64,000 bases of DNA from Collinsella aerofaciens (GCF_902364355.1 NZ_CABJDK010000001.1:62001-126000); one strand, 5' to 3'. Counted from the first letter of the stretch, positions 42,014-50,959 are shown. A program made the numbers and translations. The notes: generated by a model from the letters alone, not told the origin.

Positions 42014-42216
42014 GATCTTCCTTTCATACATGCGACTCGCGGGCACCCTGCCCGCTTTGCTGTTTGGAAAGATACGGCCCCGACCGGGCAGCGCCCGCGC
42101 CAACTGCGGTTTTTTACGGGCATCTGATAGACCCTTACCGCAAGCTCTGTCCAGCCTTTACAAACGGATAACAATCCCCACCCAAGCATGGCGCACCTTT
42201 TACACCAATAAAAACA

Positions 42217-42285
42217 AAGTTGCGGTGAAATAGTTCCTGCTTGGCCATCAAATGGCCCATTTTAGGAACTATTCCACCGCAACTT
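42217..42285. repeat. Inverted repeat with 22-bp arms, terminator-like
   Basis: The arm 42217-42238 (starts AAGTTGCGGTG, ends AATAGTTCCT) matches the inverted arm 42264-42285 in 21 of 22 positions. Inside, GGCCAT pairs with ATGGCC. On the minus strand the stem is followed by TTTGTTTTTATT, so it can terminate the PepV-like gene that ends at 42307. It may also be a MITE-type repeat. The rest of the gap up to pstS is the pst promoter region. Confidence 0.65.
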
Positions 42286-42306
42286 AGATTGGGAAACCGC
42301 GAAACC

Positions 42307-43743
42307 TTAAAGCTCTAATTCATTCAAACGGAGGATCGCCACGATATAAATCTTGAGCGCCTGCTTGAGCTGTTCCTCGTTGGCGCACTCGTTGGGGCCG
42401 TGCATCTGGCCGCCCCACGCGGGCAGCTCCAGGCCGGTCTCCTCGGGGCCAAACGACACGGCGCGGGCAAAGTTGCGCGCGTACGTGCCGCCGCCCATGG
42501 CAAAGGGCTCAGCATGCTTGCCCGTAAACTCGTTATAGGTATCGATAAGCGCCTTCACGGCCGGATCGTCGGCAGAGACCGAGAACGGCACCTTGGCACG
42601 ACCCACACGGCACGTCACGCCAAAGCGGCCCACGAGCGGCTCGAGCTGCTCGCGGATGGTATCGGCACTCGTGCTGTCGGGGAAACGCACGTCAATGACC
42701 TGCTCAATGTGGCCATCCACCACGCGGATGACGCCGGGGTTGCACGTGAGCGGGCCAAACGCCGCGTTCGTCGCATCGATTCCCAAGCCGCGACCATAGG
42801 CATCCGCGTGCACAAAGGCCAAGAATTTGACGAACTCGTGCTCGGCAGGCGTCAGCAAGCGCTCGTCACGGGCGCCAAACGTGTCCTCGGCCTCGCGCAG
42901 ATACGCCACGATCAGACCGACGGCATTGATAGTGCCCTCGGGCATTGAAGCATGGCCACCAATACCGTGGGCGAAAATCTGCGCATGCCCGTTATCGAGT
43001 GCTGTGATCTCCAGGCGGTCAGCGTTCTCGACCGGGGCAGGCAGCTCATCGGCGGCAATCGCAAGCTCGCAAATAGACTGCGACGGAATGGCGTTGCTCG
43101 CCTCGGCACCACTCCACGACACGATGCGCCCGCCGTCGATCTTGGAGCTCACAAACGTCGCCCCAAACTGACCCTTCTCGGCATTGCAGACCGGGAACTC
43201 GGCATCGGGCGTAAACAGAAAGTCGGGGTTCGCGTGGTTCTCCAGATAATGGTGAACGTCGGACATGCCCACTTCCTCATCGCAGCCCAGCAGCGCGCGG
43301 AAGGTGTAGCGCGGGGTAATACCGTGCTTGAGCAGATAGGCGCCGGCGTAGAGCGACAGCACGGCAGGACCCTTGTCGTCGATAACGCCGCGGCCGAGCA
43401 GCCAGCCCTCGCGACGCTCCATCGCAAACGGGTCGGTGTTCCAGCCGGGGCCGGCGGGCACCACGTCCACATGGCAAATGGTCGCGAGCTGCTTGTCACC
43501 GCGGCCCGGGATATCGGCAATGCCCACATAGCCCTCGTCGTCGCTCGTCTGGTAGCCGAGCTTTTGCGCAATGCCGAGCGCGCAATCGAGCGCGTCACGG
43601 ACCGGGCGGCCAAACGGCGCGCTGGGCTCTGCATCGGCAGAAACTGCCACGGACGGATAACTCACCAGCTGCTCAATATCGGCGACGACATCTTCCCAGA
43701 CCTCGTCGACATACTCAGCGACGCTCTGCTCCACCTGATTCAT
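42307..43743 (-). CDS. PepV-type dipeptidase (M20, Sapep family)
   Basis: It is a metal-dependent dipeptidase of 478 residues, the usual length for the PepV/Sapep group, acting in the cytoplasm. Metal ligands appear in ATICHVDVVPAGPGW near residue 87, GVIDDKGPAVLS near 118 and LLGCDEEVGMSD near 152, and GGGTYARNF near 418 with GPNECANEE at the end. AAGGAGG lies six bases before the ATG at 43743. It is separated from pstS by a hairpin. Confidence 0.92.
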   Translation of the reverse strand: MNQVEQSVAEYVDEVWEDVVADIEQLVSYPSVAVSADAEPSAPFGRPVRDALDCALGIAQKLGYQTSDDEGYVGIADIPGRGDKQLATICHVDVVPAGPGWNTDPFAMERREGWLLGRGVIDDKGPAVLSLYAGAYLLKHGITPRYTFRALLGCDEEVGMSDVHHYLENHANPDFLFTPDAEFPVCNAEKGQFGATFVSSKIDGGRIVSWSGAEASNAIPSQSICELAIAADELPAPVENADRLEITALDNGHAQIFAHGIGGHASMPEGTINAVGLIVAYLREAEDTFGARDERLLTPAEHEFVKFLAFVHADAYGRGLGIDATNAAFGPLTCNPGVIRVVDGHIEQVIDVRFPDSTSADTIREQLEPLVGRFGVTCRVGRAKVPFSVSADDPAVKALIDTYNEFTGKHAEPFAMGGGTYARNFARAVSFGPEETGLELPAWGGQMHGPNECANEEQLKQALKIYIVAILRLNELEL

Positions 43744-43796
43744 GGACGACCTCCTTACCAATGAGCGGCAGCGTGCCCGCCCCTCACATCACATAC

Positions 43797-44459
43797 TTAT
43801 ATAGCGAAAAGTTTAGCAAGCTCGGCCACCGAGTGCACCACCGCATCGGCGCCCGCGGCCTCATGCTCACCCGGCGCCGCTGCGCCCGAATAGATGCCGA
43901 CGCACGGCACGCCCATCGCGTGCGCGCCCTCCACATCGTTAAAACGGTCGCCAATCATCACGGCCTCGTCGGCAGTCGCGCCAAGCGCCGCCAGGGCGTC
44001 GCGGACCGAATCGGCCTTGGTCTCGCGTCCCTGAGGCGGATTCATGCCAACCACGGCTTCGAACTGGCAAAGCCCCAGCTCATGCACCATGTCAATACAC
44101 TTCGCCTCCATGCGAGACGTCGCCACGGCCATACGCTTGCCCTGGGCGGCCAGCCCGTCGAGCAGCTCGGGGATCCCATCGAACACTGGGTACTCTTCCG
44201 GTCCTAGCTCGTCAAAAAAGGCACGGTACTCGTCGGCCACCACGAGAGCCTCCTCGCGCGTAAAGCCGTAAAAGTCGTGGAAGCTCTTCCACAGCGGAGG
44301 CCCGATCATGCGGCGCAGGTCACCCATCCGCGCCTCCGAAAACCCGCGCGCAGCCAGCGTCTTGCGCGTCGAGGTCATCACTGCCCGACCCGTATCGGCC
44401 ACCGTGCCGTCAAAATCGAACAGCACAACCGGCCGCTCGCAAAGTTGCAATGCCGCCAT
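43797..44459 (-). CDS. HAD family phosphatase (Gph/PGP-like)
   Basis: It resembles phosphoglycolate phosphatase-type HAD enzymes with a helical cap. The 220 residues have LFDFDGTVADTGRAV near residue 13, MIGPPLWKSF near 53, VATSRMEAKC near 110 and MIGDRFNDVEGA near 168. The substrate is unknown. I start at ATG 44459, with GAAGAGGGG upstream. It is divergent from the DegV gene. Confidence 0.87.
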   Translation of the reverse strand: MAALQLCERPVVLFDFDGTVADTGRAVMTSTRKTLAARGFSEARMGDLRRMIGPPLWKSFHDFYGFTREEALVVADEYRAFFDELGPEEYPVFDGIPELLDGLAAQGKRMAVATSRMEAKCIDMVHELGLCQFEAVVGMNPPQGRETKADSVRDALAALGATADEAVMIGDRFNDVEGAHAMGVPCVGIYSGAAAPGEHEAAGADAVVHSVAELAKLFAI

Positions 44460-44615
44460 CGGCACCCCTCTTCCCCAGTTGATGATTTCCACACCACCGC
44501 TTCAAACTGTTGACTATTCAACAATTGAACCTAGCAATGTAGAGCAACTCCACTATACTTGTCGCACTTTGCTTTCAGAAGGCGGCGCTGCCGCGCCCCA
44601 ACGAAAGGTGCAATT

Positions 44616-45476
44616 ATGTCTTTTGCCATCATAACCGACTCCACGTCGGACATCTCCCCCGCCCGCGCCCAAGAGCTCGGCATTTACGTGATTCCGCTGC
44701 ATGTGATTATCGAGGGCGAGGACCTGCTCGACCAGGTGCAGATTACCGCCGAGGAATACGTCACCCGCATGGCCGGCGCCGAGCAGTTGCCGCACACCTC
44801 GCAGCCGAGCGCCGGCGAGTTCAAGGCACTCTTTGACCGCATGCGCGCCGATGGCCACGATAACGCCATCTTCATCTCGCTGTGCAGCGAGTGGTCCGCC
44901 TGCTATTCCAACGCATGTCTGGTCGCCGAGACCCACGAGCTCGACGTGCGCTGCATCGATTCGCGCACAGGCTCGGGTGCCGAGGGCCTGCTGGTGGAGT
45001 ACGCGCTCGCCATGCGCGAGGACGGTCGCAGCCTGGACGAGACCGAGGCGCAGATCCGCGCGACGCTACCCGACGCACACCTGCTGCTGATTCCTCGCAC
45101 GCTCGAGAACCTGGTCAAAAACGGCCGCGCCCCCAAGCTCGCCGGCCAGCTGACGCAGATGCTCAACATTCGCCTGGCCGTTTCGCCGGAGTGGAAATCG
45201 GGCGAGATCAAGGCCATCAAAAAGGGCCGCGGTGCCAAGCGCATCGTTGCGAACACCATGGCCGATTGCCTCGCATTTTTGGCGGAGCATCCGGGCTCAA
45301 GCGTGCGCGTGCTCACGACCGGCGCCGCCGAGGAGCAGGAGCTCGTCAGCCAGGCGCTCGCGGGCCAGGACTACGCCGATGCCGGCACCGGCCCCATCGG
45401 CTGCACCATCGCCACCCACGTAGGCGTCGACGCCATCGCCATCAGCTACTGCCCCCGCTACCAACCTGCCAATTAG
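44616..45476 (+). CDS. DegV family protein, second copy
   Basis: The 286 residues begin with FAIITDSTSDISPARAQELG, the fatty-acid-binding DegV signature, followed by PHTSQPSAGEF near residue 70, SLCSEWSACYSNACL near 95, NGRAPKLAGQLTQMLNIR near 170, and end with TIATHVGVDAIAI. GAAAGG lies eight bases before the ATG at 44616. It is one of three DegV genes here. The gene is the last conserved one before the accessory island and ends in a terminator. Confidence 0.92.
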   Translation: MSFAIITDSTSDISPARAQELGIYVIPLHVIIEGEDLLDQVQITAEEYVTRMAGAEQLPHTSQPSAGEFKALFDRMRADGHDNAIFISLCSEWSACYSNACLVAETHELDVRCIDSRTGSGAEGLLVEYALAMREDGRSLDETEAQIRATLPDAHLLLIPRTLENLVKNGRAPKLAGQLTQMLNIRLAVSPEWKSGEIKAIKKGRGAKRIVANTMADCLAFLAEHPGSSVRVLTTGAAEEQELVSQALAGQDYADAGTGPIGCTIATHVGVDAIAISYCPRYQPAN

Positions 45477-45602
45477 GGACAGGTTTATTTTGGCAGGTTT
45501 TATCTGGGCAAACGTTAAACGGTAACAAGGCTTGCCTGGCAAGATCGGACATGCCAAAGCCGTCGAACAACCGAAGTACACCCAGCCACAACAAAGCCAT
45601 CA

Positions 45603-45642
45603 CGCCGACGCGCCGCAACTCAAGGCGCGCCGGCGTCTTTTT
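45603..45642 (+). terminator. Terminator of the DegV gene
   Basis: CGCCGACGCGCC pairs with GGCGCGCCGGCG, with one mismatch, and is followed by TCTTTTT. Confidence 0.82.
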
Positions 45643-45660
45643 AGGAGTCGCGGCGGAAAA

Positions 45661-45688
45661 GGGGCCGTTTTAGCCAAAAGGCCGCGAA
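45661..45688 (+). repeat. Direct repeat G, left copy
   Basis: GGGGCCGTTTTAGCCAAAAG then GCCGCGAA. A near copy with three mismatches and one gap lies at 49201-49229 in the same orientation, so the pair brackets the MITE and the primase-helicase gene. Confidence 0.7.
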
Positions 45689-45779
45689 ACGCTTCCCATT
45701 ACGCCGCAACTTCATTGCCGCCCAACCAGCCAATCGAGAAATTGGCGGCGATCGATGCTTTGTCCAACCCCCTTGCGAT

Positions 45780-46009
45780 ACCCTCTGGGCAAAAAATGGC
45801 AAATATGAGTACTGTTACCAGTTTAGTAACAGCGCAATCTGGCTGAATTTGCCATCTTCTGTCAATTCCGAGCGTCATAAAGTCCCGAATCGTCATATTT
45901 AGAGGGTTGATTCTATCCAATCCGAATCGATTGGTCTTAAATACTTTCCAGATGATATGTTACTGCTCAAACCACAGTACTCATATTTACCATTTTTTGC
46001 CCACAGGGT
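45780..46009. mobile_element. MITE-like element with 36-bp terminal inverted repeats
   Basis: The left end 45780-45815 (ACCCTCTGGGCAAAAAATGG then CAAATATGAGTACTGT) is inverted at 45974-46009 with two mismatches in 36 positions. The interior of about 158 bases is AT-rich and non-coding; it has a small hairpin GTTAC/GTAAC next to the left end. I see no clear target-site duplication and no transposase. The rest of the gap up to 46189 holds no gene that I can support. Confidence 0.75.
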
Positions 46010-46189
46010 CTATTCGAGGATAGTTTCCTGCGCCTCCAGCCCACCTCATGGCCGCCAAAACCCATTCAGCAACAGCTACCGCACATTTTGACACCAGCCA
46101 AACACCACTCACGGAGGTGTACTCCGCTATCGCCGAACCAAAATCAGAGTCGAGTCCCTTAAAAATCAAAATAACGTACCCTCATTTCA

Positions 46190-49100
46190 ATGAACTCCGA
46201 CAAGAACGGCATTTACATGAGCACCGTCACGCATCAATACGCCCTCATCGGGGGCACGCTATTCCAATTCAAGAAAACCGTCGCCCATGTATCGGAGCCG
46301 CACAGCCAAATCGTCATCTGCGGCAACGGTCCAGACATCCGTTACGCAACACTGGAAGAATGGGAGAAAGCTGGCGAATCTTTCGATAGACGGGCACAGG
46401 TCGAGGGAATCGTCACCAGTGCGAGCACAGCGCGCGACAAATTGGAACTCTTTCGCAATCTCTTTACTGGCCGCAAAGATGTTTACGCTCATGGGTACCG
46501 CAGAAAAGACGGGGGAATCGGCTATACACCAGCCTGCGCAAATGAGTGGAAGGCAGGCATTTGCCCCAAACTAAATCGTCAGAAAACCAAATGCGCGGAA
46601 TGCGGCAACCGCATCTTCCCCGAGCTGAGCGATGCCACGATCATCGCCCATTTCAAAGGCAACGACGACAGGCTCCGAGACGTCATAGGTCAATACGTTC
46701 TCGATAGTGACAGCAACACAAAAGTCCTGGTCATCGACTTTGACGGATCCGATTGGAAAGAAGCGACAAACGCCATTCGGCTTGTCGCAAAAAACCATGG
46801 AATCGATGCTGCAGTCGAGCGATCGAGATCAGGTAACGGCGCACATGTCTGGTTTTTCTTCCTAGAGCTCACCAGCGCAAAGATCGCACGAGAATTTGGA
46901 AGCAGCCTTATCACCGAAGCGGCGGCGCTCAACAAGACAATCACCTTTGAAGCTTTTGACCGGATGCTGCCCGCGCAGTCCACCATTCCTGAGGGCGGCT
47001 TCGGAAATCTCATAGCACTGCCTTTTCAAGGAAAAGCGCAGCGAAAAGGGAACAGTGTATTTGTTGACGAGCAATTTGAGCCCTTTCCCGATCAATGGCT
47101 TTACCTTTCGCAAATTCAGCTGATTCCACATGCAACGGTGCAAAATCTGATCGAAAGCATCGACAATAAACCGCATGGAATATCAGCTGCAGTGGCGGGA
47201 AACACCGCCGCGCCACATTCTCAGAGGCCGCGAAAGCGGCTTCCGCTCGCGCCGCAGGACTTCCCGTCATCGCTACCCGTCACGCAAGCCGATATGCTCT
47301 ACATAACCGAAAAATCTCTGAGCCCGGCCGCCCAGATGGAGGTTCGCAGGCTTGCAACATTTGCCAACCCGGAATTCTTCCGTGCCCAATCAATGCACCA
47401 ATCGGTATTCGGCAAACCGCGGTACATAGACCTCAGCGAACTTAGAGATGGCTGCGTTGCGATTCCCAGAGGCTGTAAAGCACAACTCGAGCGGCTGCTT
47501 CAAGAAGCCGGCGCTTCTGCTCACTATTCAGACAAGCGCATGTCGGGCAATCCAATTGTGATGACATTTAAAGGGGCTCTTCGCCCTGAACAGCAAATTG
47601 CCGCCGAACAGATGCTCAACTGTGAAGACGGGATCATGTCCGCGCCGACGGGTTTCGGGAAAACCGTCATTGGAGCCTATCTTATTGCTGCCATCGGTCT
47701 TCCAACGCTTGTCATCGTTCCCAAGACTGCGCTCATTGCCCAATGGAAATCCCAGCTCGAACGGTTTATCGACATTACGGATAACAGAAAGCCAGTTCGA
47801 ACCCCAAAAGGACGAATCAGTAAAAGGCAGCCTCCGCTCATTGGCCAAATCGGAGGAGGCAAAACCGCCATAAGCCATCTCATCGACATTGCTTCATTCC
47901 AGTCTTTGTCCAGCAAGGACCCCCAGACCGGAGAACCAATAGCCAAGGAGTTCGTTCGTGATTACGGCCTCATCATCTGTGATGAATGTCACCATGCAGC
48001 CGCACCACAGCTTGAGCTCGTCCTCAAGTCCGCTCCAGCCAAATATGTATACGGCCTTTCCGCGACGCCCGAACGCTCGGACGGACTCACGCGAGCACTC
48101 TCAATGCTCTGCGGCCCGCTTCGCCATGTCATTGATCCAAAAACGCAAGCAATCCAACAGGGAATTCAGCGCGTTGTTAGGCCGCGTTTTACCGGAGTTC
48201 GACTACCCGCCTACGAACCAGGGGCGTCCTTTAATCAAGTTCTCGATCTCCTGTGTGCGCACACAGCGAGAAACGAAGCGATTGTCGACGATGCCCTCGA
48301 GACCGCGTCAAACGGTCGACATCCGCTTGTGCTATCCAAAAGGAAAAAACATGCCGAAGAGCTATGTAGACTGCTTCAAAGCCGCGGACACGAACCTATA
48401 CTCTTAACCGGAGAAATCGACGCCAAAGAAAGAAAGGCAATACTGAACAGCCTTCCCGGCTTCGAGCATGAGCATCGAATTATCATCGCAACCGAAAGCC
48501 TTCTGAGCGAGGGTTTCGACCTGTCTTACCTTGACACTCTGCTCATTGCCACACCGATATCTTGGGACGGCAGCATAACGCAGCAGGCAGGCAGACTACA
48601 TAGAAGTCACGAGGGCAAGCAGCGGGTTGAGATATTCGACTATGTTGATTTGTCGATACCCATGCTCGCGCGTATGTACCAGAAGAGACTCAAGACCTAC
48701 GCAAAGCTAGGGTATGAAGTCTTTGCAGCAAATGACAACAAACGGGCCGATCAAAACATCCTCGTTAGGCCGGCAAGGGCCGTGGAGGCCTTAGCGGATG
48801 ACATCGCGCGCGCAACGAAAAGCATTTTTATTGCCGCGCCCTACGCATCCGCTGCATGCCTCGCAAAGCTCGCTGCCGTACTCACAGGCGCCGCCGCCCG
48901 TGGGATTGCCCTTGAGATTTTAATTGCCTCGACTCCGCACAATGACGTGAAAGCGATTTTTACCGAGATAAACGTCGACTATTCCATCAAAGACGAAGGG
49001 CGCCTGTGCGCGTCAGTAATTGACGAGGAAACCGTCTGGTACGGAACCATTCCATTACTGGCCTTTCCTAAGAAAGAGGACTGCAGCATCCGTTTCAAAA

Positions 49101-49201
49101 GCAGCGAAGTTGCAGCCGAGCTTTTAAGCGAAATCCAGCGAAGAGGAGAACCGGAGGTCGCAGCCACGAACGGGACGTCTCCAACAGTTACGGTGGAATA
49201 G
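46190..49201 (+). CDS. TOTE-type primase-helicase with PLD-like C-terminus
   Basis: This 1003-residue protein matches the fused archaeo-eukaryotic primase and helicase proteins that are assigned to TOTE conflict systems, predicted to act against invading DNA or RNA. In order: a cysteine cluster (C116, C125, C135, C138); a primase domain with VIDFDG (D183, D185), SRSGNGAHVW (H219) and FDRMLPAQSTIPEGGFGNLI; a superfamily 2 helicase with APTGFGKT (485-492), DECHH (598-602), GLSATPER (622-629) and QQAGRLHR (798-805); and a PLD-like domain from about 870. In that last domain the expected HxK is replaced (RLCASVIDEETVWYG), so it may be inactive as a nuclease. The ATG at 46190 follows an in-frame TAA, but no start has a good ribosome site; ATG 46217 is possible. 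Codon use is AT-richer than that of the neighbours, and repeats flank the gene, which suggests transfer. Confidence 0.82.
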   Translation: MNSDKNGIYMSTVTHQYALIGGTLFQFKKTVAHVSEPHSQIVICGNGPDIRYATLEEWEKAGESFDRRAQVEGIVTSASTARDKLELFRNLFTGRKDVYAHGYRRKDGGIGYTPACANEWKAGICPKLNRQKTKCAECGNRIFPELSDATIIAHFKGNDDRLRDVIGQYVLDSDSNTKVLVIDFDGSDWKEATNAIRLVAKNHGIDAAVERSRSGNGAHVWFFFLELTSAKIAREFGSSLITEAAALNKTITFEAFDRMLPAQSTIPEGGFGNLIALPFQGKAQRKGNSVFVDEQFEPFPDQWLYLSQIQLIPHATVQNLIESIDNKPHGISAAVAGNTAAPHSQRPRKRLPLAPQDFPSSLPVTQADMLYITEKSLSPAAQMEVRRLATFANPEFFRAQSMHQSVFGKPRYIDLSELRDGCVAIPRGCKAQLERLLQEAGASAHYSDKRMSGNPIVMTFKGALRPEQQIAAEQMLNCEDGIMSAPTGFGKTVIGAYLIAAIGLPTLVIVPKTALIAQWKSQLERFIDITDNRKPVRTPKGRISKRQPPLIGQIGGGKTAISHLIDIASFQSLSSKDPQTGEPIAKEFVRDYGLIICDECHHAAAPQLELVLKSAPAKYVYGLSATPERSDGLTRALSMLCGPLRHVIDPKTQAIQQGIQRVVRPRFTGVRLPAYEPGASFNQVLDLLCAHTARNEAIVDDALETASNGRHPLVLSKRKKHAEELCRLLQSRGHEPILLTGEIDAKERKAILNSLPGFEHEHRIIIATESLLSEGFDLSYLDTLLIATPISWDGSITQQAGRLHRSHEGKQRVEIFDYVDLSIPMLARMYQKRLKTYAKLGYEVFAANDNKRADQNILVRPARAVEALADDIARATKSIFIAAPYASAACLAKLAAVLTGAAARGIALEILIASTPHNDVKAIFTEINVDYSIKDEGRLCASVIDEETVWYGTIPLLAFPKKEDCSIRFKSSEVAAELLSEIQRRGEPEVAATNGTSPTVTVE

Positions 49202-49229
49202 GGGCCGTTTTTGGCCAATCGGCCGCGAA
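49201..49229 (+). repeat. Direct repeat G, right copy
   Basis: GGGGCCGTTTTTGGCCAATC then GGCCGCGAA. It overlaps the last base of the stop codon of the primase-helicase gene. See the left copy at 45661. Confidence 0.7.
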
Positions 49230-49264
49230 TCAATCCCTATCCCCTGCGAATCATAAGCGAGCAA

Positions 49265-49573
49265 TCAGCCCTGCGGGCCCTGAAACAGCTCCTCATGCGA
49301 GCCCATTCTGACCAGTCGGATCACAGGATTAGTCTTATACGGCAAGTAGAGCACGACCACATCGACCAAGCCATCGGATAGATGGAAATCGATGTGGCCG
49401 TTGTAGTTTCCGCCCGGGTTTGAAAGCTCATGGGCGCCATATTCCGCGGGAAGCGAGCCGCGAGCTGCAAGCTCTGCGACCGCCGCCCTAAACTCGGTTT
49501 TTAACTGCGGATGCATGCGCATCGTTCGTTTGTAGTCCGCCTTAAATTGAGCCTCGACTTTAATCTCGAACAT
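49265..49573 (-). CDS. YafQ/RelE-type toxin
   Basis: This 102-residue protein is a ribosome-dependent mRNA endonuclease toxin of the RelE superfamily, nearest to YafQ. It has FKADYKRTMRMHPQLKTEF near the start, HELSNPGGNYNGHIDFHLSDG in the middle and VRLVRMGSHEELFQ at the end, where YafQ-like toxins carry the conserved (R)xGSHxxLF motif. It lies two bases after the antitoxin stop, forming one operon. The module lies next to the primase-helicase gene but on the other strand. Confidence 0.85.
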   Translation of the reverse strand: MFEIKVEAQFKADYKRTMRMHPQLKTEFRAAVAELAARGSLPAEYGAHELSNPGGNYNGHIDFHLSDGLVDVVVLYLPYKTNPVIRLVRMGSHEELFQGPQG

Positions 49574-49575
49574 CG

Positions 49576-49875
49576 CTAGTCCTCATCGAGGAATGACATA
49601 AGCTCATCAGCGTTGTTGAATGACGGACTATCGTCCAGCAAAATCCCCAACTCATGAGCCTCGGCAATCACCATGGAACGCCTCGTTGCCTCATTGGGAA
49701 CTTCGGATCGACCAACAATCTCAAAAGGAATCTTTCGTTGATTTACCAGCTGCCGAACAGCAAGGTTGAGATACGAATTGAGACTCAGACCAACCGTATC
49801 CAAGAACTCAGTCGCCTGTTCCTTGAGCCCCTCTTCGATGCGAACCGTCGTAGGCTTAACCGTTGCAGTAGACAT
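49576..49875 (-). CDS. RelB/DinJ-type antitoxin
   Basis: This 99-residue antitoxin has an N-terminal ribbon-helix-helix DNA-binding part (KPTTVRIEEGLKEQATEFLD then TVGLSLNSYLNLAVRQLV) typical of the RelB/DinJ family and a C-terminal toxin-binding part ending in DDSPSFNNADELMSFLDED. GAGGAGG lies a few bases before the ATG. It should repress its own operon through the three half-sites just upstream. Confidence 0.87.
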   Translation of the reverse strand: MSTATVKPTTVRIEEGLKEQATEFLDTVGLSLNSYLNLAVRQLVNQRKIPFEIVGRSEVPNEATRRSMVIAEAHELGILLDDSPSFNNADELMSFLDED

Positions 49876-49900
49876 ACGCGACCTCCTCGCCTCGTCTTTT

Positions 49901-49955
49901 GCATCAGTATACCCAGTTTAGATGGCATACTGATGTTAAATAGCATCAGTATGCC
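49901..49955 (-). promoter_or_regulatory. Operator of the toxin-antitoxin operon
   Basis: GGCATACTGATG (49924-49935) and CATCAGTATGCC (49944-49955) form a perfect 12-bp palindrome, and a third half-site, GCATCAGTATACC, lies at 49901-49913. Three near-identical half-sites just before the antitoxin start fit a ribbon-helix-helix autoregulator. Confidence 0.8.
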
Positions 49956-49987
49956 GTTCACATTACTATAACAACAGTCACAGCACC

Positions 49988-50746
49988 CTACATCAGCCCA
50001 CTCAGGGCAATGTCGACGGCCTCGTTGAGGTCGTCGGTGATGTGCACAAGCTCCGGATCGAGCGGGCTAATCATATCGGCGTCCATCACCGGGCCGTTGA
50101 GCCAGTCGAACAGACCCTGTCAGTACTCGGTGCCCACCAGCACGAGCGGCATGCGCTTTACCTTGTGCGTCTGCACCAGCGTGAGCACCTCGAACATCTC
50201 GTCGAGCGTGCCAAACCCGCCGGGAAACACAATGGCGCCCGAGCTGTATTTGACGAACATAGTCTTGCGCACAAAGAAGTAACGGAAGTCCATGCCAAGG
50301 TTCACGTATTTGTTGAGCCCGTGCTCGTGCGGAAGCTCGATACCCAAGCCGACCGACTTGCCGTTGACACTCGCCGCTCCCCTGTTAGCCGCCTCCATGA
50401 CGCCGGGACCGCCGCCGGTGATGACCGCCACGCCGCGCTGGGCGATCTTGCGACCGACCGTGCGCGCGGCCTTGTAGAGCGGATCGGTCTTGGGCGTGCG
50501 GGCGCTGCCGAAGATGGTCACTGCAGGACCAAGCTCGGCAAGCGCGCCAAAACCATCGACAAACTCTGCCTGAATGCGCAGCACGCGCCACGGATCGGCA
50601 TGCAGCCAGTCGGTCGACTCCTCGGGCGCCAGCAAGTTGGCATAGGTGTTGTCCTTAGGAATCATGGGGCCGCGCATGACCACGGGGCCGCGGCGGTACG
50701 TCTCGTCGTAGGCAGGCTCGCCCTCGACGTTTTCATTCTTAATCAT
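49988..50746 (-). pseudogene. LOG family protein gene with in-frame TGA
   Basis: The product matches the LOG (lysine decarboxylase-like, cytokinin riboside phosphoribohydrolase-type) family, with VITGGGPGVMEAAN near residue 108 and PGGFGTLDEMFE near 173. The reading frame meets TGA at 50120-50122 (codon 209) in the sequence GTEY-stop-QGLFDWL. Homologs have Trp there (EYW), and the frame continues without error for 43 more codons (LNGPVMDADMISPLDPELVH then ITDDLNEAVDIALSGLM) to a TAG. TGG to TGA is the simplest cause. The active-site part is intact, so the truncated 208-residue product could still fold. The start at ATG 50746 has AGGAG eight bases ahead. Confidence 0.85.
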
Positions 50747-50959
50747 GGGTACTCCTATCGAGAAAAAGAAAAACGGGCGGGGTCGACGCCATGCGCCAAA
50801 CACCCGCCCGAACATCAACTATTCGGTATGGTACCCACGATGCATCAAGTGCTTGCAAGCTATCGGTCATCGGTCGCGCAGACGGTGTTAGCGAACGTGA
50901 TGACCGGCCGGCGCTCGTCCCTTGCCGTTGCCCGCGCTTTGCAAGCGCCCGCGCCGCTC

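Noticed and set aside
46048..46389. Open frame just upstream of and overlapping the primase-helicase gene
   Set aside because: Its second half is the out-of-frame shadow of the primase-helicase start, and the first half has no ribosome site and no family resemblance.
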